A stretch of DNA of 64,000 bases from Siphlonurus alternatus (GCA_949825025.1 OX463788.1:28972340-29036339); one strand, 5' to 3'. Counted from the stretch's first letter, positions 40,931 to 54,139 are shown. Numbers and translations: made by a program. Notes: generated by a model from the letters alone, not told the origin.

Positions 40931-41479
40931 ATCGTGTTGTATTGGTTCTTTTGATGCTTCAATATAATTATAATATTAGTACAATCAACCTAATTCAATA
41001 TTATAATTAGTAATTTAACTTAATAAAAAATATATAATTTATCTCAACAAAATATTAATATCTATGGTGATCAATTTAAATTAGCAAAATGTTCACAGTG
41101 ACAACAATTTTGTAATGTTTGACACTGGTTTCAAATATTTTAGTTTGTTTAGCATTATTGCCATTATATTACACGTATTCTCATTTCAATGATATTTACA
41201 TTTTCGGAAAGATAATACACTTTTATAAGTAAATAAATAGCGTCGAGAGTGATTTTATAGTGTATAATAATTCACTTAACATACGTCATATTTTCATTTC
41301 ATTTTCACTTTCGAAATTGGATGGTGATTGGTGATGCACGGCAATTATTTAAATAATTGAGCAATTTTTGATACCTCTTTAAGATATTTTAATAACGATG
41401 GAGATAATTTATAAGTAAAATAATATATAATTATTAACACAGTAATAATTGCTCTCATATTCCGTTGCCTGGCAATGAG

Positions 41480-41810
41480 AAATGTTGAAGCGCGGGTAAC
41501 GAGCCTGGATATAGGAATGTCTGTTGTCGTTGCTTAGGTTACATATTGATTGAGTATTGGCGGGTGTGCAGGTGGGACGTGCGTTCGACCACATTGTTTG
41601 CTCCACTCGAGATCCAGCGCTAAGTCTGTCGGCAGCAGCAGGGGCAGGGCTGGGGGTGCGGCCGGCCAACCTGCTACTGATGCTGCCTCGCTGCAGGACG
41701 GTGGAGGGTGAAAAACTGGCACCCGGCGGCGGCTCACTCCACTGCATTACAATCACTGTACGACTGCATGCTACACTCCGTACCACGGGACACGACACAG
41801 TCATGCGTTC
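41480..41810. other. GC-rich island 18
   Basis: GGGGCAGGGCTGGGGGTGCG, GGCCGGCC and CACCCGGCGGCGGC. Frames of 67-131 codons run on both strands, none with family features. Confidence 0.55.
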
Positions 41811-42109
41811 TCCAGTAATTCAGTATAAATTTTTAATAATTTTCTCTGTGCATGCAAATTGAAAGTGTATTGATTTTCTTAATGTGTGATATTCTAACTG
41901 GTAATTTGTGTTAAAATTAAATTTTTCAAAATGTTAAAAAATTAGTAATAATTAGTACATGCAAATGTAATCGTCATAAAAAAATTAAAATTTAATAAAA
42001 AAAATTTATATCTACAATCAAATACAATAATATAATGTATAATAAATTGCAAATAAAATGTTTCATTACACATCGAATGAAGTTTATGTTATTTATACGT
42101 TGACTTATA

Positions 42110-42480
42110 TCAATTCTGCGTTCCATGCATTCGGCTGGGACAGCGGACGAACGAGTCCTAGCGATCAACAACAGCAAGTGTCACTCTGTGCGGTCGTCAT
42201 TACACTGACGTACACCATGTTTCATGGGTTTTTATGTCACCCCCCCCCCCCCGCCCTGTCCGCCTGTCTTACAAGAGACCGACACACATGAGCATAACTT
42301 ATAGAGATCGAGAAGGTTGTTGCCAGCGACGGACGGACGGCTATTGTGGTGCTGGTGACTACAGCCATGCAGCGGCGTCCAACCATCTCACCAATAACAG
42401 TCATTCAGGCATCACTTCTCGTGTAAAAGCAACTCGATCTATCAGGGTACATACATTACAACAGATTACGTGTCATGCAA
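42110..42480. other. GC-rich island 19
   Basis: Includes the poly(C) tract and CGACGGACGGACGGC. The two plus frames (77 and 91 codons) overlap in different phases, which argues against coding. Confidence 0.5.
42239..42253 (-). repeat. Poly(C) tract in a GC island
   Basis: Thirteen Cs, G, then three Cs, within a CpG-containing island. Confidence 0.8.
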
Positions 42481-43254
42481 GCAAGCATGTGTACTGCATC
42501 TGTTATTAAATAACTTGGAATATTATGGAAGTCATTTACAATAACAACATATTGTTATATAGTAAGATGTGGGTAGATTGTAATGAAACTAAATAATTGG
42601 AAGTACAATAATAATTATATTATACAAATTCCCACAAAAATATAATACTCAAACATTGCCATATTAACTATAAATAAATAATATAAAAGTGAAATTTAAC
42701 AAAAACAATAGAAAACAAAATAAATTATAATATGGTCCAATTTTATTTTTACAAATATTTTGGAATGAGTCCGGAATAAAATTTTAAAATATTTGACAAA
42801 CTATCTGTAATATACATAATTATGGAACCGGAACGTTATTATTTATTCATGGATGTAATATTGTATCGTATTTTAATTGTTTCTTGAAATAAAAATTGTA
42901 AAACACAAAATATTGCATGTCTATATAATTATAGTTTGTTTTAAACATAAATAAATAGAACGTAGAACATATTATATTACAACAGCATCACTATTTTAAG
43001 TGACTTTAAAAAAAAAACAATTAATTTTTGTTATCTTTTTATTTTTTTTATGTAAATTATTATTATCATCTACATTATTATCACGTTAAATATTTTGCAT
43101 TACTGTTATATAATACATCTTTATGTACAAAAAAGTTTAAGCAAGTTTTGTAGTGTATGATATTTATTGTATATAATTATTATTCTTTTTATCCTTGTAT
43201 TGTGTAATTTTTGTTTTCTCTGCAACTTTTGTTTAGTTGTTTCTTTTCTTTCAC

Positions 43255-43392
43255 AGGATGCAAAATCTCGTTCGGGCAATGCCTTTTTTTGCACCCTCTT
43301 GGGCAGTATTTCATATAATCTGACTGTGACAATGTATTTATCTTGTCTGTTTTCTGCTCAATAAAATTTATATTATTATTATTATTATAATA
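43255..43392 (+). mobile_element. LINE 3' end with (ATT)n tail, plus-strand copy
   Basis: GGGCAATGCC, ACCCTCTTGGGC, CTGACTGTGACA and CTGCTCAATAAAATTTA are followed by (TTA)n. It matches in order the reverse complement of about 63620-63730. The AATAAA followed by the ATT tail marks a retrotransposon 3' terminus. Confidence 0.65.
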
Positions 43393-43499
43393 CATTTTAT
43401 TATACTTGAATGTGTTTTACATATAATTATTATATTGACCGACAGTATTGAATCTAGTTCACATTTGATCTTATATATAGTTTTATTATACACACAATT

Positions 43500-43735
43500 A
43501 TGATTGCTGGTAATGCTGCTGCTATCAGTAAGCTGCACGGAGCTATGAGTGCAGTGGTCTGACTGCATGAGCGTGCACTCGTGACCGGGACATGCAGTCA
43601 GTTCCTCGGTGTGTGCGCTGGCCAGCGTTCAAGTGGAACCGAGAGGGTGAAAGTGAGTGACCGGCCGAGCACAGCCAAGCCCGCCCGCCCGCCCGCCATG
43701 CAGATATTTCTTCAGCTTCATGGTGCATACGTGGC
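43500..43735. other. GC-rich island 20
   Basis: GCCCGCCCGCCCGCCCGCC run and a CTGCATGAGCGTGCAC patch. No gene recognised. Confidence 0.55.
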
Positions 43736-43859
43736 AAAGAGCTATTATATATTGTATAGTGCACCGCTAACTGCAACACCTATGCAGCTCAGTTGCAAAC
43801 TGAATAAGATTTTATTTAAACTAACATGGAATATATTTATAATATGATAATTAAAATTA

Positions 43860-45055
43860 TATAACATTTAGTGAAATAACTAAAAAAAAAAAAAGTACTT
43901 TAAAGGCAAAAGTTATGTATGGCAAAAGTGGTGCTGAACAACATTTTTTTTTAACTGATCGTTCTATTTCGATGTGATAACGATAATATAACACATAACT
44001 TCTTTTTTCTTTATTAATTTTAACAATATTATTTGGTTGGGTGAACCGAAACATATTATATAATATTATTCCAAATATAATATAAAAATTGTCTTAAATT
44101 ATAATAAGATAGGAGGAAATTTTTCTAAAGAAGCAGAAGAAACTATACACACGCAGTATATTTTTGCAATCACAGTGCTTAACAAGTTGAATGCAAAATT
44201 GGTGCAGTAATCCCTAACTTTTTTTTTTTTTTGCTATATATAATATAGCTAAAATACATGTTAAGGTAGAAATATAACATTTAAGGTTAATAAAGTTGCT
44301 CGATAATTGGCAGTGATTGATTTAATTTATTAATAAAAAGAATCCGTGGGCGTGCATCCATGACATTGCTTGTAAAAATTGTGTTCGATGAACCGAGCGA
44401 GATGACTGCAGTAATCAATGTAACAACTTCTTTATAAACTCATTCATTGATGGGATTGTTAAATCAACTTTTTATGTTTACTTAACTTTATATAAGATAA
44501 CCAATAATTGGATCTGAAAATGGAATTCCACTTTCATTTTTTTTTTCAATAAAATTCAATCGTTTTGGGAATTGATAAATAAACAGTAAAAATAAATTAA
44601 CACTAATGGAAAAATGAAACACAAGGAAATATATTATATACATGATAAAAAAATAACATTACAAGTAAATAAGTGCATGCAATAAACATGAAACTATAAT
44701 GATATAATATATATATTTATATCCATTATAATCGGAGGCTTGCATGTGCAACGCAATCAGCCTACTTTACAGGAGATGAATGCAAAATGCGGGCAAAAGT
44801 TTTGATTTTTTTCTGTAACTTATTTAATTAAAACGAAAATAAAGAAATATGTAATGAGTGAGGTTAACAAATGTTTAATTTTAAATTTGCAAACTTTTGC
44901 TTACCTCAGATTTTTGTAAGTTATATATGTCAGCGACAATTAAACAAAACAGAATAATATAGTTTTTGTCATTCAAAAATTATATTTTAATTATTTTCAA
45001 TAATAATTTGTTTTGCTAAAAATATATGGAAAATAATTCACAGTCTGTACTTATA
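43860..45055. other. AT-rich stretch without recognised features
   Basis: Homopolymer-rich; no frame of interest. It ends at the (TTCTA)n tail of the LINE. Confidence 0.45.
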
Positions 45056-45060
45056 TATAT

Positions 45061-45890
45061 AGAATAGAATAGAATAGAAAATTGCTTTATTGCGGCGAGG
45101 TTTAGGCAAGCCCACTCTTACACCTAACCGCCAATAAAATACAGTATGGGATTTTGCTGGAAAGAAAAACATAGATAATTAAATAATCACAATAAACAAT
45201 TTAAACTTGTGTAAAAGTATATATATCATTGTACAACACAGCAATATTTTCTTCAAAATCTTTTTCATGTAAATATCACAAATATTAATCACCTTTATCA
45301 CTTTTCACTCATTCACTATATACACTCACTATTTAAATAAATTAACACTTTGTAAACAAAAATATTAACACTGCAGGAACTATATGAATATTAAAATATT
45401 AATACATTATTATATATACTAGAAAATTTTAGATAATAATATAGACTATAAATAGTTATAAAACACACTTAATTTAATTTATAAAATATTCATTACCATA
45501 TAATAAGCGGTGATTAAATTATAACACTAAAAGTAAAATACATACAAACAATATACTTATATACAAAACAAACAATATACATACTTAAATTTTAGCTTTC
45601 AAATTACACTTTACCAGCAAATAATTGTTAACTTTCTTTTTAAAAATAGCCAAAGATTTACTCGAGCAGATAGCAAAAGGCAATTCGTTCCACAATTTTA
45701 CACCTTTAACAGCCATAGAATTTTTGAAATTATAACAATTAGAGATTGGCATCTGCAAAAAAAGAGCGTGGGTGCGAGTAACTCTTTGACAAACTCTACT
45801 GTATTTCATAAGTATATTACTCAAATAAGAAGGCAATATATTATTAATAATTTTATAAATTAAATATAGGACAAACTGTGCCTGCCTCAA
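45061..45890 (-). mobile_element. 5'-truncated LINE (reverse transcriptase C-terminus plus 3' UTR)
   Basis: The 5' part (45585-45890, minus) encodes ~100 residues with YKIINNILPSYLSN and GVKLWNELP...SLAIFKKKVNNYL. This is the conserved C-terminal signature of CR1/L2/Jockey-like reverse transcriptases. A ~500-bp AT-rich 3' UTR follows and ends in TTTATTGCGGCG-type sequence and a (TTCTA)n tail at 45061-45080. A TGA closes the frame just upstream, so the element is truncated or broken. Confidence 0.75.
45585..45890 (-). pseudogene. LINE ORF2 C-terminal remnant
   Basis: An open frame of ~101 codons with no proper Met start (it opens at TTG after a TGA). Visible motifs are PSYLS, KLWNELP and FKKKV, seen at the ends of many CR1/L2-like ORF2 proteins. 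The polymerase motif (YADD-like) and the endonuclease are absent from the remaining sequence. Confidence 0.7.
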
Positions 45891-46139
45891 GCGTAATAAT
45901 AATCAGCTGATTTTTTAAAGGGTCTTATTTAAAGATCCAATCTTATTGTTGTATCTAGTCATGTGTTTCAACCGATGAAGCGCACGCACATTATCATAAT
46001 ATATATATTTTTTATATCTTTATGTAACAGTTGGTAAAAAAAAAAAACGTTAGAAGAAAAAGGGAAATATTTAAAGTTAGTTTGAGCAGAGGTGTCCATA
46101 TGTTTATAAAACAGGTGGATTAAAAAAAATAATAATACT

Positions 46140-46310
46140 AGAACACGTGTTGCAAATTCAGTGGAACGTAACGGCCGCTTGGCCACCCCTGCTGGTGCTA
46201 CTGTGGACGTGCTGTGAGGAGGTGCGAGCCAGGGAGGTGCTGCTGGGACAGGCGAACCTGCATGCGTGCCTCCCTGCTGCACCCCACAAGTCTCGTTTGT
46301 TTTTAATCAA
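46140..46310. other. GC-rich island 21
   Basis: GTGCTGTGAGGAGGTGCG and CCTGCATGCGTGCCTCC. The 90-codon plus frame across it has no known domain. Confidence 0.45.
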
Positions 46311-46916
46311 TAGAGCGTCAAGAAAACTAAAAGGAAGCTGCTCTGTACAAGATAATTTAATCTATAGTAAGAAAGAAAAAATAGGTGACATTCTTTTATC
46401 TTCTTTTTCTTATTATTAAATGTTTATAATACAGAAGGGTAAATTAAATTGAACATCTTGAGAATATATAAATTTTTAAAGTAACACCTGTGATAAATAG
46501 GGGATATACGGTCTGATGACTCATTCTTAATTCAAAATACAGTACAGGTAGGTACAGATGGTTGAAAAAATATACATGATATTTTTTTACTACAGGTATA
46601 AATAAAAGTAATAAATTAATATTTTTATTAGTTAATTAAACATAAATTAGCTTAAATTATTACGTTAAAATAGTTCAATAATAAAAAAGTAGATTTAATT
46701 ATGCATCGTATTATTTATTGGTGCATTGTCAGAAATGAGAAAACTTATACAGAAACTGCTATTCAAATTATTAACACACAAAAACCATAGACCAACGTTG
46801 AAATATATTACATATTATACTTAGTACAGTCAGGAGAGTCACGTATTTTGTAGAATATGCTGTACTTTAATTATGTTTATGGAAAATGCATAATCAGCAT
46901 AATATAAATCAATACT

Positions 46917-47140
46917 TGAAATGAAATGAAATGAAATGAAATGAAATGAAATGAAATGAAATGAAATGAAATTTATTTGATAGCTTTCGCTAATAATATT
47001 ACATCAGTATTTGTAGTACATTCAATTCATACAAAATTAAATTTTAACTAATATATTAGATGAATTAATGACAAATTAATGTAAAATTGAAGATAAATAC
47101 GTTATTTAATTCTTACATACTAAAATACAGTATTGGAACA
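46917..47140 (-). mobile_element. LINE 3' end with (ATTTC)n tail
   Basis: About ten GAAAT units (46919-46970) are followed by TTTATTTGATAGCTTTCGC. Tail plus TTTATT is the mirror of the 45.06-kb LINE terminus, which suggests the 3' UTR of a second, unrelated LINE. The extent to the right is a guess, as no coding remnant was found. Confidence 0.5.
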
Positions 47141-47999
47141 GGAACCCTGGAAATTAATACAATATAAAACTTGCACTCTCTGCAATTTGCAAGGAACCAT
47201 TATACATTAATTAATTAGCTATGCACATACTGAGATAAATACATTATATATGTATCGATCACCTTCTAGCGCTGTTTATTTATTTATTTTTTGTTCAAAT
47301 TCTACGGCCTACAGTTATTAACAATACAATATGCTCAAGCTGAAAATACAGGCTCCATGTAAAATGGAGTATTCCTCATCAGACAACTTGAACAACTAAG
47401 ATGACAAACAACTATTTGTCATCTTTCGTATGGAAAAACATTTTTAAGATTTTTTTTTTTTTTTTATTGGTCATTTTACTTATAAATCAATCAAGATTAC
47501 ATTTCGTAATCTTATCGATTGAAAAATTACATATATTATATATTCTTCAAGACCTAACTTTAAAAATATTGGGATATATATGGAATTTAAAAGTGCGTTT
47601 GAAGTGAAGGAATCTAAAACACAAATATTGAAACTGATGTGGGAAAAAAATGTCTGTCAAAACAAAATGAAAACGTGCATACAAAGTGGATATTTGTTTA
47701 TGTTTTGTTTTTGTTTGTGTGTTTATTATTAGTAAGGAGGAAAAACACGAGTCTCATTTTATGTACAAAAATCTTCTAAGGCTATTTATTGAAACTAAAA
47801 AGAAAAACTATTAATTTCAAATATTATTTATATCAATTATAAAAAAATAAAATAATTATTTCTGTCTCTCCAATTGGACAAATTGATTGCTTGAGTGTAT
47901 AAAAAAAATATATTTTTTTTTTGTAAATTGCAAGTTTAACATACTTATTATTGCATTCATTGCACACAGCATATTATAAAATAATAAGATAAATACCAA

Positions 48000-48205
48000 T
48001 TAAACAATCCCCCGCTAATATGATGCAGGGGGGTTGCTTTTCAGAAGTACACGCTGCACACATGTTACCCGTCTTATCGCCTCGCACTTCCGCCCCACTC
48101 CGGAACTTGCCTATGTGTACCAAGCTCCAACGGCTCAAGCGCGGGCTCATTTGAATAATTCCCACGCAAACCCAGCAGGTAACATTCGTGAACTGCAAAC
48201 CCCCC
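48000..48205. other. GC-richer patch
   Basis: CTTATCGCCTCGCACTTCCG and CGGCTCAAGCGCGGGC; the minus 74-codon frame is unrecognised. Confidence 0.4.
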
Positions 48206-48730
48206 TTGCTTGATATGTGAATGGCGAGCTCAATGAATTAATTAATAAATAATGTATCATGAAATTAATCCATTCAAACATTCAAAGATAAAAGTTGTAA
48301 AGTAATAAAAATAGGTGGAATAGGTGGTATTAGGTGAACTAACTGTAAGAACAAAATAAATAAATGAATGAATAAATAAATAACAACTCAAGTGATATAT
48401 TTATTGTACAGCAGTGTATACAGGATAATAACACATAATCATGGTTTTACAATTTTAGTTTGAAAGAAAATACTGTTAGCATTGCAAGTTAATGAACCAT
48501 GTAATGAAGTCTAACAGTCTTCACAGCATTTTCACTTTTTTTTTTATTTGTTATATAATTATTAATAATTATTCATTGTTAACGTTGTTTCGAGGAAATT
48601 TAATAAAACATATTTCAAATCTTATAACGTTGTATGAACATTTCTTATTACAAAATGTGTTCATTTACATTTGTGCTCCAAATGGACAATTAAGTTGCCT
48701 TGTTAATATGTCTGACTCGTGCTGCGACAC

Positions 48731-48841
<111 letters not shown>

Positions 48842-48950
48842 ACTGACAAGTGAGTCAGTGTGGTGTCAAAAATCGATCGCCTATTTTAAAAGAAATTGGC
48901 CTTAAAGCAATTCAGGTTTCCCACGTTTTGTATCTAACAATAAGCTATAA

Positions 48951-49159
48951 AGGTGCATTCACATGGCGATTTTTACCATGCGACGCGATGCGAATAATGC
49001 GCACTTGCTGTAACATCCATTGGCGGCCATATTGGGCGATTAAAAGAAAAACAGCATCGTAATTAACGCGATTACCGGCGAATTCGCCGCCGCATAGGAT
49101 TTCACAGCTTTTACGTCAAAATCGCGTCGCATCGCCGTTGCCGCCATCTGAATCCGCCT
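48951..49159. mobile_element. Short TIR element T5 (AGGTGCATTCACATGGCGAT ends)
   Basis: A ~209-bp element with inverted ends of ~25 bp: AGGTGCATTCACATGGCGAT at left matches AGGCGGATTCAGATGGCG read from the right. The right side is followed by TTAA; the left side is ATAA, a one-base difference. The interior is GC-richer and CpG-dense. It directly abuts the next element, with TTAATTAA at the junction (49160-49167). Confidence 0.7.
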
Positions 49160-49167
49160 TTAATTAA

Positions 49168-49870
49168 AGGCCTTATGAACCTTTGCACAATATTAAGTAC
49201 ACGGTTAGCTTTGCTTTAGTATGATTCGGCTGCATAAATTTTTTTGTTTCAGCAGCACAAATATCAGAGATAATAGCCGATGAAACGGAACCTGTGACGT
49301 CACTCACGCTCATTCAGCGGCGACAATATAGGGAAATCCCTGCAAAAGATAGGTTCACTCCCGCTGCAACCACGGCCACAATTTTACTTCTGAAATTTTG
49401 AAACTTTACCAGGGCAGTTTTGATAGTATTTGTCATATGAACTGAAAGATTTTTTTTGATGACATTCATACAAACCGAGTTATTGCGGTAGAAAGAGGAG
49501 CAAAAATGTTGTATAGGAAAACAATGTTAAATTTTTAGCTTATCTTGCTACCGCAATAACTCAGTCTGTACACATGCCACCAAAAAACTCTTTCAGGCTA
49601 TTTGACAAATGCTATCAAGACTGCCCTGGTAAAGTTTCAAAATTCCAGAAGTAAAATTGTGGCCGTGGTTGCAGCGGGAGTGAACCTATCTTTTGCAGGG
49701 ATTTCCCTATATTGTCGCCGCTGAATGAGCGTGAGTGACGTCACAGGTTCCTTTCCATCGGCTATTATCTCTGATATTTGTGCTGCTGAAACAAAAAAAA
49801 TTATGCAGCCGAATCATACTAAAGCAAAGCTAACCGTGTACATAATACTGTGAGAAGGTTCAGAAGGCCT
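49168..49870. mobile_element. TTAA-flanked long fold-back element T6 (same family as T3)
   Basis: Arms of ~330 bp share the words ATAATAGCCGATGAAA, GGGAAATCCCTGCAAAAG and ATGATTCGGCTGCATAA with the element at 16784-17482. TTAA lies on both sides (49164-49167, 49871-49874). A TGACGTCA sits in each arm (49294, 49736). The outer ~60 bp differ from T3, so the two are diverged subfamily members. Confidence 0.85.
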
Positions 49871-50494
49871 TTAAGGCGTCATCGCTCTGCAGTCTTTTGC
49901 TGGCTTTTAGTGGTCATGTTGTTGATACCATATAATATATATATATATATATACACAATATAACGGATTAGAGCATGACAACTCCAGGGTCTGGATCATT
50001 ATGATTTAAGTAAACGGTGATAAATCTGGCTAGCAAGGAAGTATCAAGCCAGTCTCCTATTTATCAAAATTTGGTAAATTGACGCCAAACCCTCAGTTTA
50101 GTTACTTAGTTCGTCACTAATGTCACCATCAAGTCTCAAGCTGCCCCTCTATGTCTATGGACATGGTTTGTTGGCAATCAGAATTGTGAAAAGAGAAAAT
50201 CAGAACTTTTAGAACATCCGAAGTATATTTTTTGTGTTACTTAATCTTTCTACATTATTTTTTACATCAATTTCACCCGTGAAATTTGTCAATGCATATT
50301 TTGCTTGTAAATTTAATAGTTGAGATACTTGCTATTTCCAGCTCTAAATTTAGGTATAAAAAATGATAAAAACAACATAAAAATAACTTTTACTATTTAT
50401 ACATGAATAATATGAAATAACTATTTGTGTTGATACATTAATTAAAACAAAACAAATTCTAGTGTGATGATGCCACGCAATAATAATTTCCATA

Positions 50495-50690
50495 TTGTTG
50501 GCCGGAAGAAGGTGTTGGGCCTTTAGATCTAGATGGTAATTACCACTGTCGGGGGGCAGGGAGGAAATGGGGAGGGGATTCAGATGTAGCCCTTGATTGA
50601 CTTGCTTGGCTGGACACCCTAGCAGCTATACACATGTCATTGTTGCGGCTAACTTTGCCGATTAATAAGTAGAGGTATGCAATAACAGCT
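50495..50690. other. GC-richer patch
   Basis: GTCGGGGGGCAGGGAGG and GGACACCCTAGCAGC. No gene recognised. Confidence 0.4.
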
Positions 50691-51069
50691 ATAGCGTAGA
50701 GAAGGCCGCTATTTTACACTATTCATATCTCGCTGACACTTGTGTACACCACTAGTTACACCGTCCAGTGATCTTCATGTCCACCTTCATGGAAACAAAC
50801 CTGCATGCGAATATATCCGCAGTCAGAATAACCTATAATATATTATGTTTTATAATTAACTGAGGATCAATCGAATATAATTTATTATTATTCAAGCTAT
50901 ATTATATAATATACTCGAGTTAGTATATTTCTTTAAAAATGTCATATTAACTTAAAGTTATAAATTGTTATAAATATTAAATTAATTGTTAAATATTGAA
51001 TAAATGAATTGAGATAGTGTTATAACCGATGAGAAACTGCAAGTGGATATTATAATAATTTAATGTTAA

Positions 51070-51716
51070 AGTAAAGTGCGCGCTAGAAAAAAAAGTTGAG
51101 TTAGTATTTTCTAAAAATAGTTCAAGTAGTCCTCCATATCAAACCAAAATTAAAAAAATTCCATCTCAAATAGGTTTGCCAGAAAAAAATTCCAAAGTCA
51201 GAGTGAACGCGTCGCTTAACATGGGGCCTTACCTGACAAAAACCCTCGAATATCTCGAAAAAATACACGGTTAGATGGTATGAAAAAAATATAGTGATGT
51301 TCCATGACCCAAGCTTTAACCAAAAACCGATTAAAAAAAATTTCTCTCGAATCCATTTTTCCGTGAAAAAATCAAGAAAATCTACCATGTTAATTCCCAT
51401 AAGATTTTTTATTATTTTTTTACGGAAAAATGGATTCGAGAGAATTTTTTTTAAATCGGTTTTTGGTTAAAGCTTGGGTCATAGAACATCACTATATTTT
51501 TTTCATACCATCTAACGGTGTATTTTTTCGAGATATTCGAGAGTTTTTGTCAGGTAAGGCCCCATGTTAAGCGACGCGTTCACTCTGACTTTGCAATTTT
51601 TTTCTGGCAAACCTATTTGAGATAGAATTTTTTTAATTTTGGTTTGATATGGAGGACTACTTGAACTATTTTTAGAAAATACTAACTCAACTTTTTTTTC
51701 TAGCGCGCACTTTACT
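51070..51716. mobile_element. TTAA-flanked long fold-back element T7
   Basis: Arms of ~300 bp around a ~60-bp loop (about 51365-51425). The ends are AGTAAAGTGCGCGCTAG and CTAGCGCGCACTTTACT, with TTAA on both sides (51066-51069, 51717-51720). The arms are highly similar, differing mainly by isolated substitutions, which suggests recent origin or arm homogenisation. No TGACGTCA here, unlike T2, T3, T4 and T6. Small frames in the arms mirror each other and are not genes. Confidence 0.85.
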
Positions 51717-51814
51717 TTAAATAGTTGTTCAGCTTTCAAGCTGATTATCTAATTGTTATAATGATTTCCAGATCGTATTTTCATCGTTTGTTGAAGTTTC
51801 TTGTATTTATTGTC

Positions 51815-51914
51815 GCCTCTGAAAAGTTCTCTTTGCAGCCTTGTTAATTACCATGCTCTGTGAGCATATCACAATGGCGATTAACAAGGATGCAAAAGAG
51901 AACTTTTCAAAGGC
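51815..51914. repeat. Hairpin, family G copy 1
   Basis: About 100 bp with arms GCCTCTGAAAAGTTCTCTTTGC and complement, and a TTGTTAAT...ATTAACAA inner stem. A diverged copy is at about 55414-55517. Confidence 0.65.
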
Positions 51915-52754
51915 AAGAAGTGTACTATATGTGCACTCTTCATAAATGAACACTTTGCCTCCGTACAGTATACAATTTCCTTCAATTTCTTATTTTTTTT
52001 ATAGATACGGTGTACACTAGCTATAAATTTTATCTGTCATTTCAGTGATTAGTTTAAAAAAAAAAAATCAATTATTAATTGTTAATCTAGAAATTTTGAA
52101 ATTTAGTGCACATAATTATATTACGAGTTAAAAACTATCATTAAACCTTTCGTAATTACCTAATAATCTAATTTTGGGGTCTATGGTTAACAGAAATAGC
52201 TTGCATACTACTCATTTGTACATTATTTATTACTAACCTTTTTAAAAGGTATAGGATCTGAACACGGTTTCTTCTCTCAAATTCAGATTCAAGAGGTTCA
52301 AAGAAAAAATATAAAATTATGACTGCCTGCTTTGTAAATAATACCTCCGTCAAAATAAATTTTATGTGAATAAAATATATAAAATAGGAATCTATCAAAA
52401 CATTTGTAGTGAAATAAATGCTTGGAATTACTTTATAAATTTTATAATTGACAATTCAATAATTAATATTTAAGTAGAAATATAATGTTAATATGAAATT
52501 TTTCTGAATCTGATATGATGCAGCATGTATGCAACTGTTTGAACGCCACAGAGAAGCGGGTAGTCTAACGCTAACGCACGCAACCTGTTATGGCGGCGGC
52601 AAAGTTTAGCTAGTAGTAATATTTCATTTTTCAACGATAAAAATTATATGTAATATTTTTTTATTCATCATTTCTGAGGAGAATAATTTATGATCATTTT
52701 TTTTTTCTTTAAATATTAATATGCAAGCAACTATACCTACAAATAAATTTCCTA

Positions 52755-52800
52755 CCCAAAATGTGTCAATTGCCCCAAAATACCAACCAACCAACCAAAT
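52755..52800 (+). mobile_element. 3' end of the same LINE family
   Basis: ATGTGTCAATTGCCCCAAAATA followed by (CCAA)n matches the 3' end of the LINE fragment at about 59224-59265. Only the last ~40 bp remain. Confidence 0.55.
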
Positions 52801-52980
52801 AAATTTCCAGCAATTTACCATTAGTATCCTGTATAATTGAGCGAATAAGGGTTGTTATTCAGGGCGATTTCATTCATATTTTATACTTCTGCTTCTACAG
52901 AGTGTATATATATTATATATATTCTATATATTATAGTTCTATGATATAATTATATATATTGGTCTCAAAGCTTTCTACCT

Positions 52981-53130
52981 TAAAGCCGGTATTACACGAT
53001 ACAATTTTTATAACTATTGCATACAATTTTTCCTTACAAGAAAACTTCAGCTCCATTTGTTTGTGTGGAGATGAAATTTTCTTGCAAGGAAAAATTGTAT
53101 ACAAAATTGTATGGTGTAATACAGGCTTTA
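52981..53130. mobile_element. Hairpin MITE, family E copy 1
   Basis: Ends TAAAGCCGGTATTACACGAT and complement (GGTGTAATACAGGCTTTA). The arms include CCTTACAAGAAAACTTCA. The next copy starts within about 10 bp. The small overlapping frames here are by-products of the stem. Confidence 0.75.
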
Positions 53131-53132
53131 GT

Positions 53133-53303
53133 GAGTACTACACGATACAATTTTTCTATTTATTTCACATGCATAATTTTTCCTTACAAGAAAACTTCAC
53201 CTCCACTTGTTTTTGAGGAAATGAAATTTTCTTGTAGGAAAAAATCATATATGCAATAAATATATAACATAAATCATACGGTGCAAATATCGCCTTCAAT
53301 TAT
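53133..53303. mobile_element. Hairpin MITE, family E copy 2 (tandem to copy 1)
   Basis: Repeats the ACACGATACAATTTTT end and the CCTTACAAGAAAACTTCACCTCC arm of copy 1 in the same orientation. The right end (ATACGGTGCAAATATCGCCTT) has diverged. This copy is older or less constrained. Confidence 0.65.
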
Positions 53304-53721
53304 TTTATATTATAATGAACTATTGATTTTTTATTGATTTTAAAGTATATTACAACATTAATTTTACACCAATTTAAATGAATTAATCATAGCATTCATT
53401 GGCAGTATATATATATTGGTTTTTTTATAGGTTCATGATAAACAAAAATGTTTAACAAGATGAAGATAATAAGATCGATTATACTAAAGACTGAAGTCAT
53501 TTTCGTATGAAACTATTTAATTATTTGCTGTAATAATATAGGCATTATAGTAATCTGATGAAGGCAAGTCTCAAAGCAATGATAACAATATTAAATAAGT
53601 GAGACACAATGGGGACATTGAAATCTTGTCAAATTATAGTAAAATAAATGTTAAAATTAATAAAATATATAATTATATTATTGCTCAAATAATTCAACAT
53701 TATTTATAAGAATCAAGTGCT

Positions 53722-53812
53722 TTGGAGGGCAATTTGTAGACGACCGAGGTAATAATGCTGCTGGCTTACCCCGTAAAGGGATATGGCGTCATGTTATGTA
53801 TGTATTTATCAT
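53722..53812 (+). mobile_element. Probable RTE-like LINE 3' end
   Basis: GCTGGCTTACCCCGTAAAGG, then GATATGGCGTCATG and a TTATGTATGTAT tail resemble RTE-type LINE termini with TATG-repeat tails. Only ~90 bp is recognisable, and the family assignment rests on memory of similar termini. Confidence 0.45.
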
Positions 53813-54139
53813 CTGAATATATCTTTTAGAATTCAAATTTTTCTATGACTATATCAAAATGTCTTAAAACAGATTTCTAGTCCAAAAAACTAGTTCACAC
53901 TTCCCCGATGGTAGATTAAGCACCAGGTCAATAGCGGTCAATGTTATATATGATATAAATTATCTAAATACCCTGCTTACGTCATCACCGCGTTAAGGAA
54001 CAATTGCAGTTTTTTTTTTTAGCTCAGGACAGGAAAAATACAATTAGGTGATAGTTGTGTTCGTATTAATTTTCGAGTAAAGAACTTCGGAGCAACAAAT
54101 TGTGCCACCTTTTGTGATTAATGTTCCAATAATGTGCGT

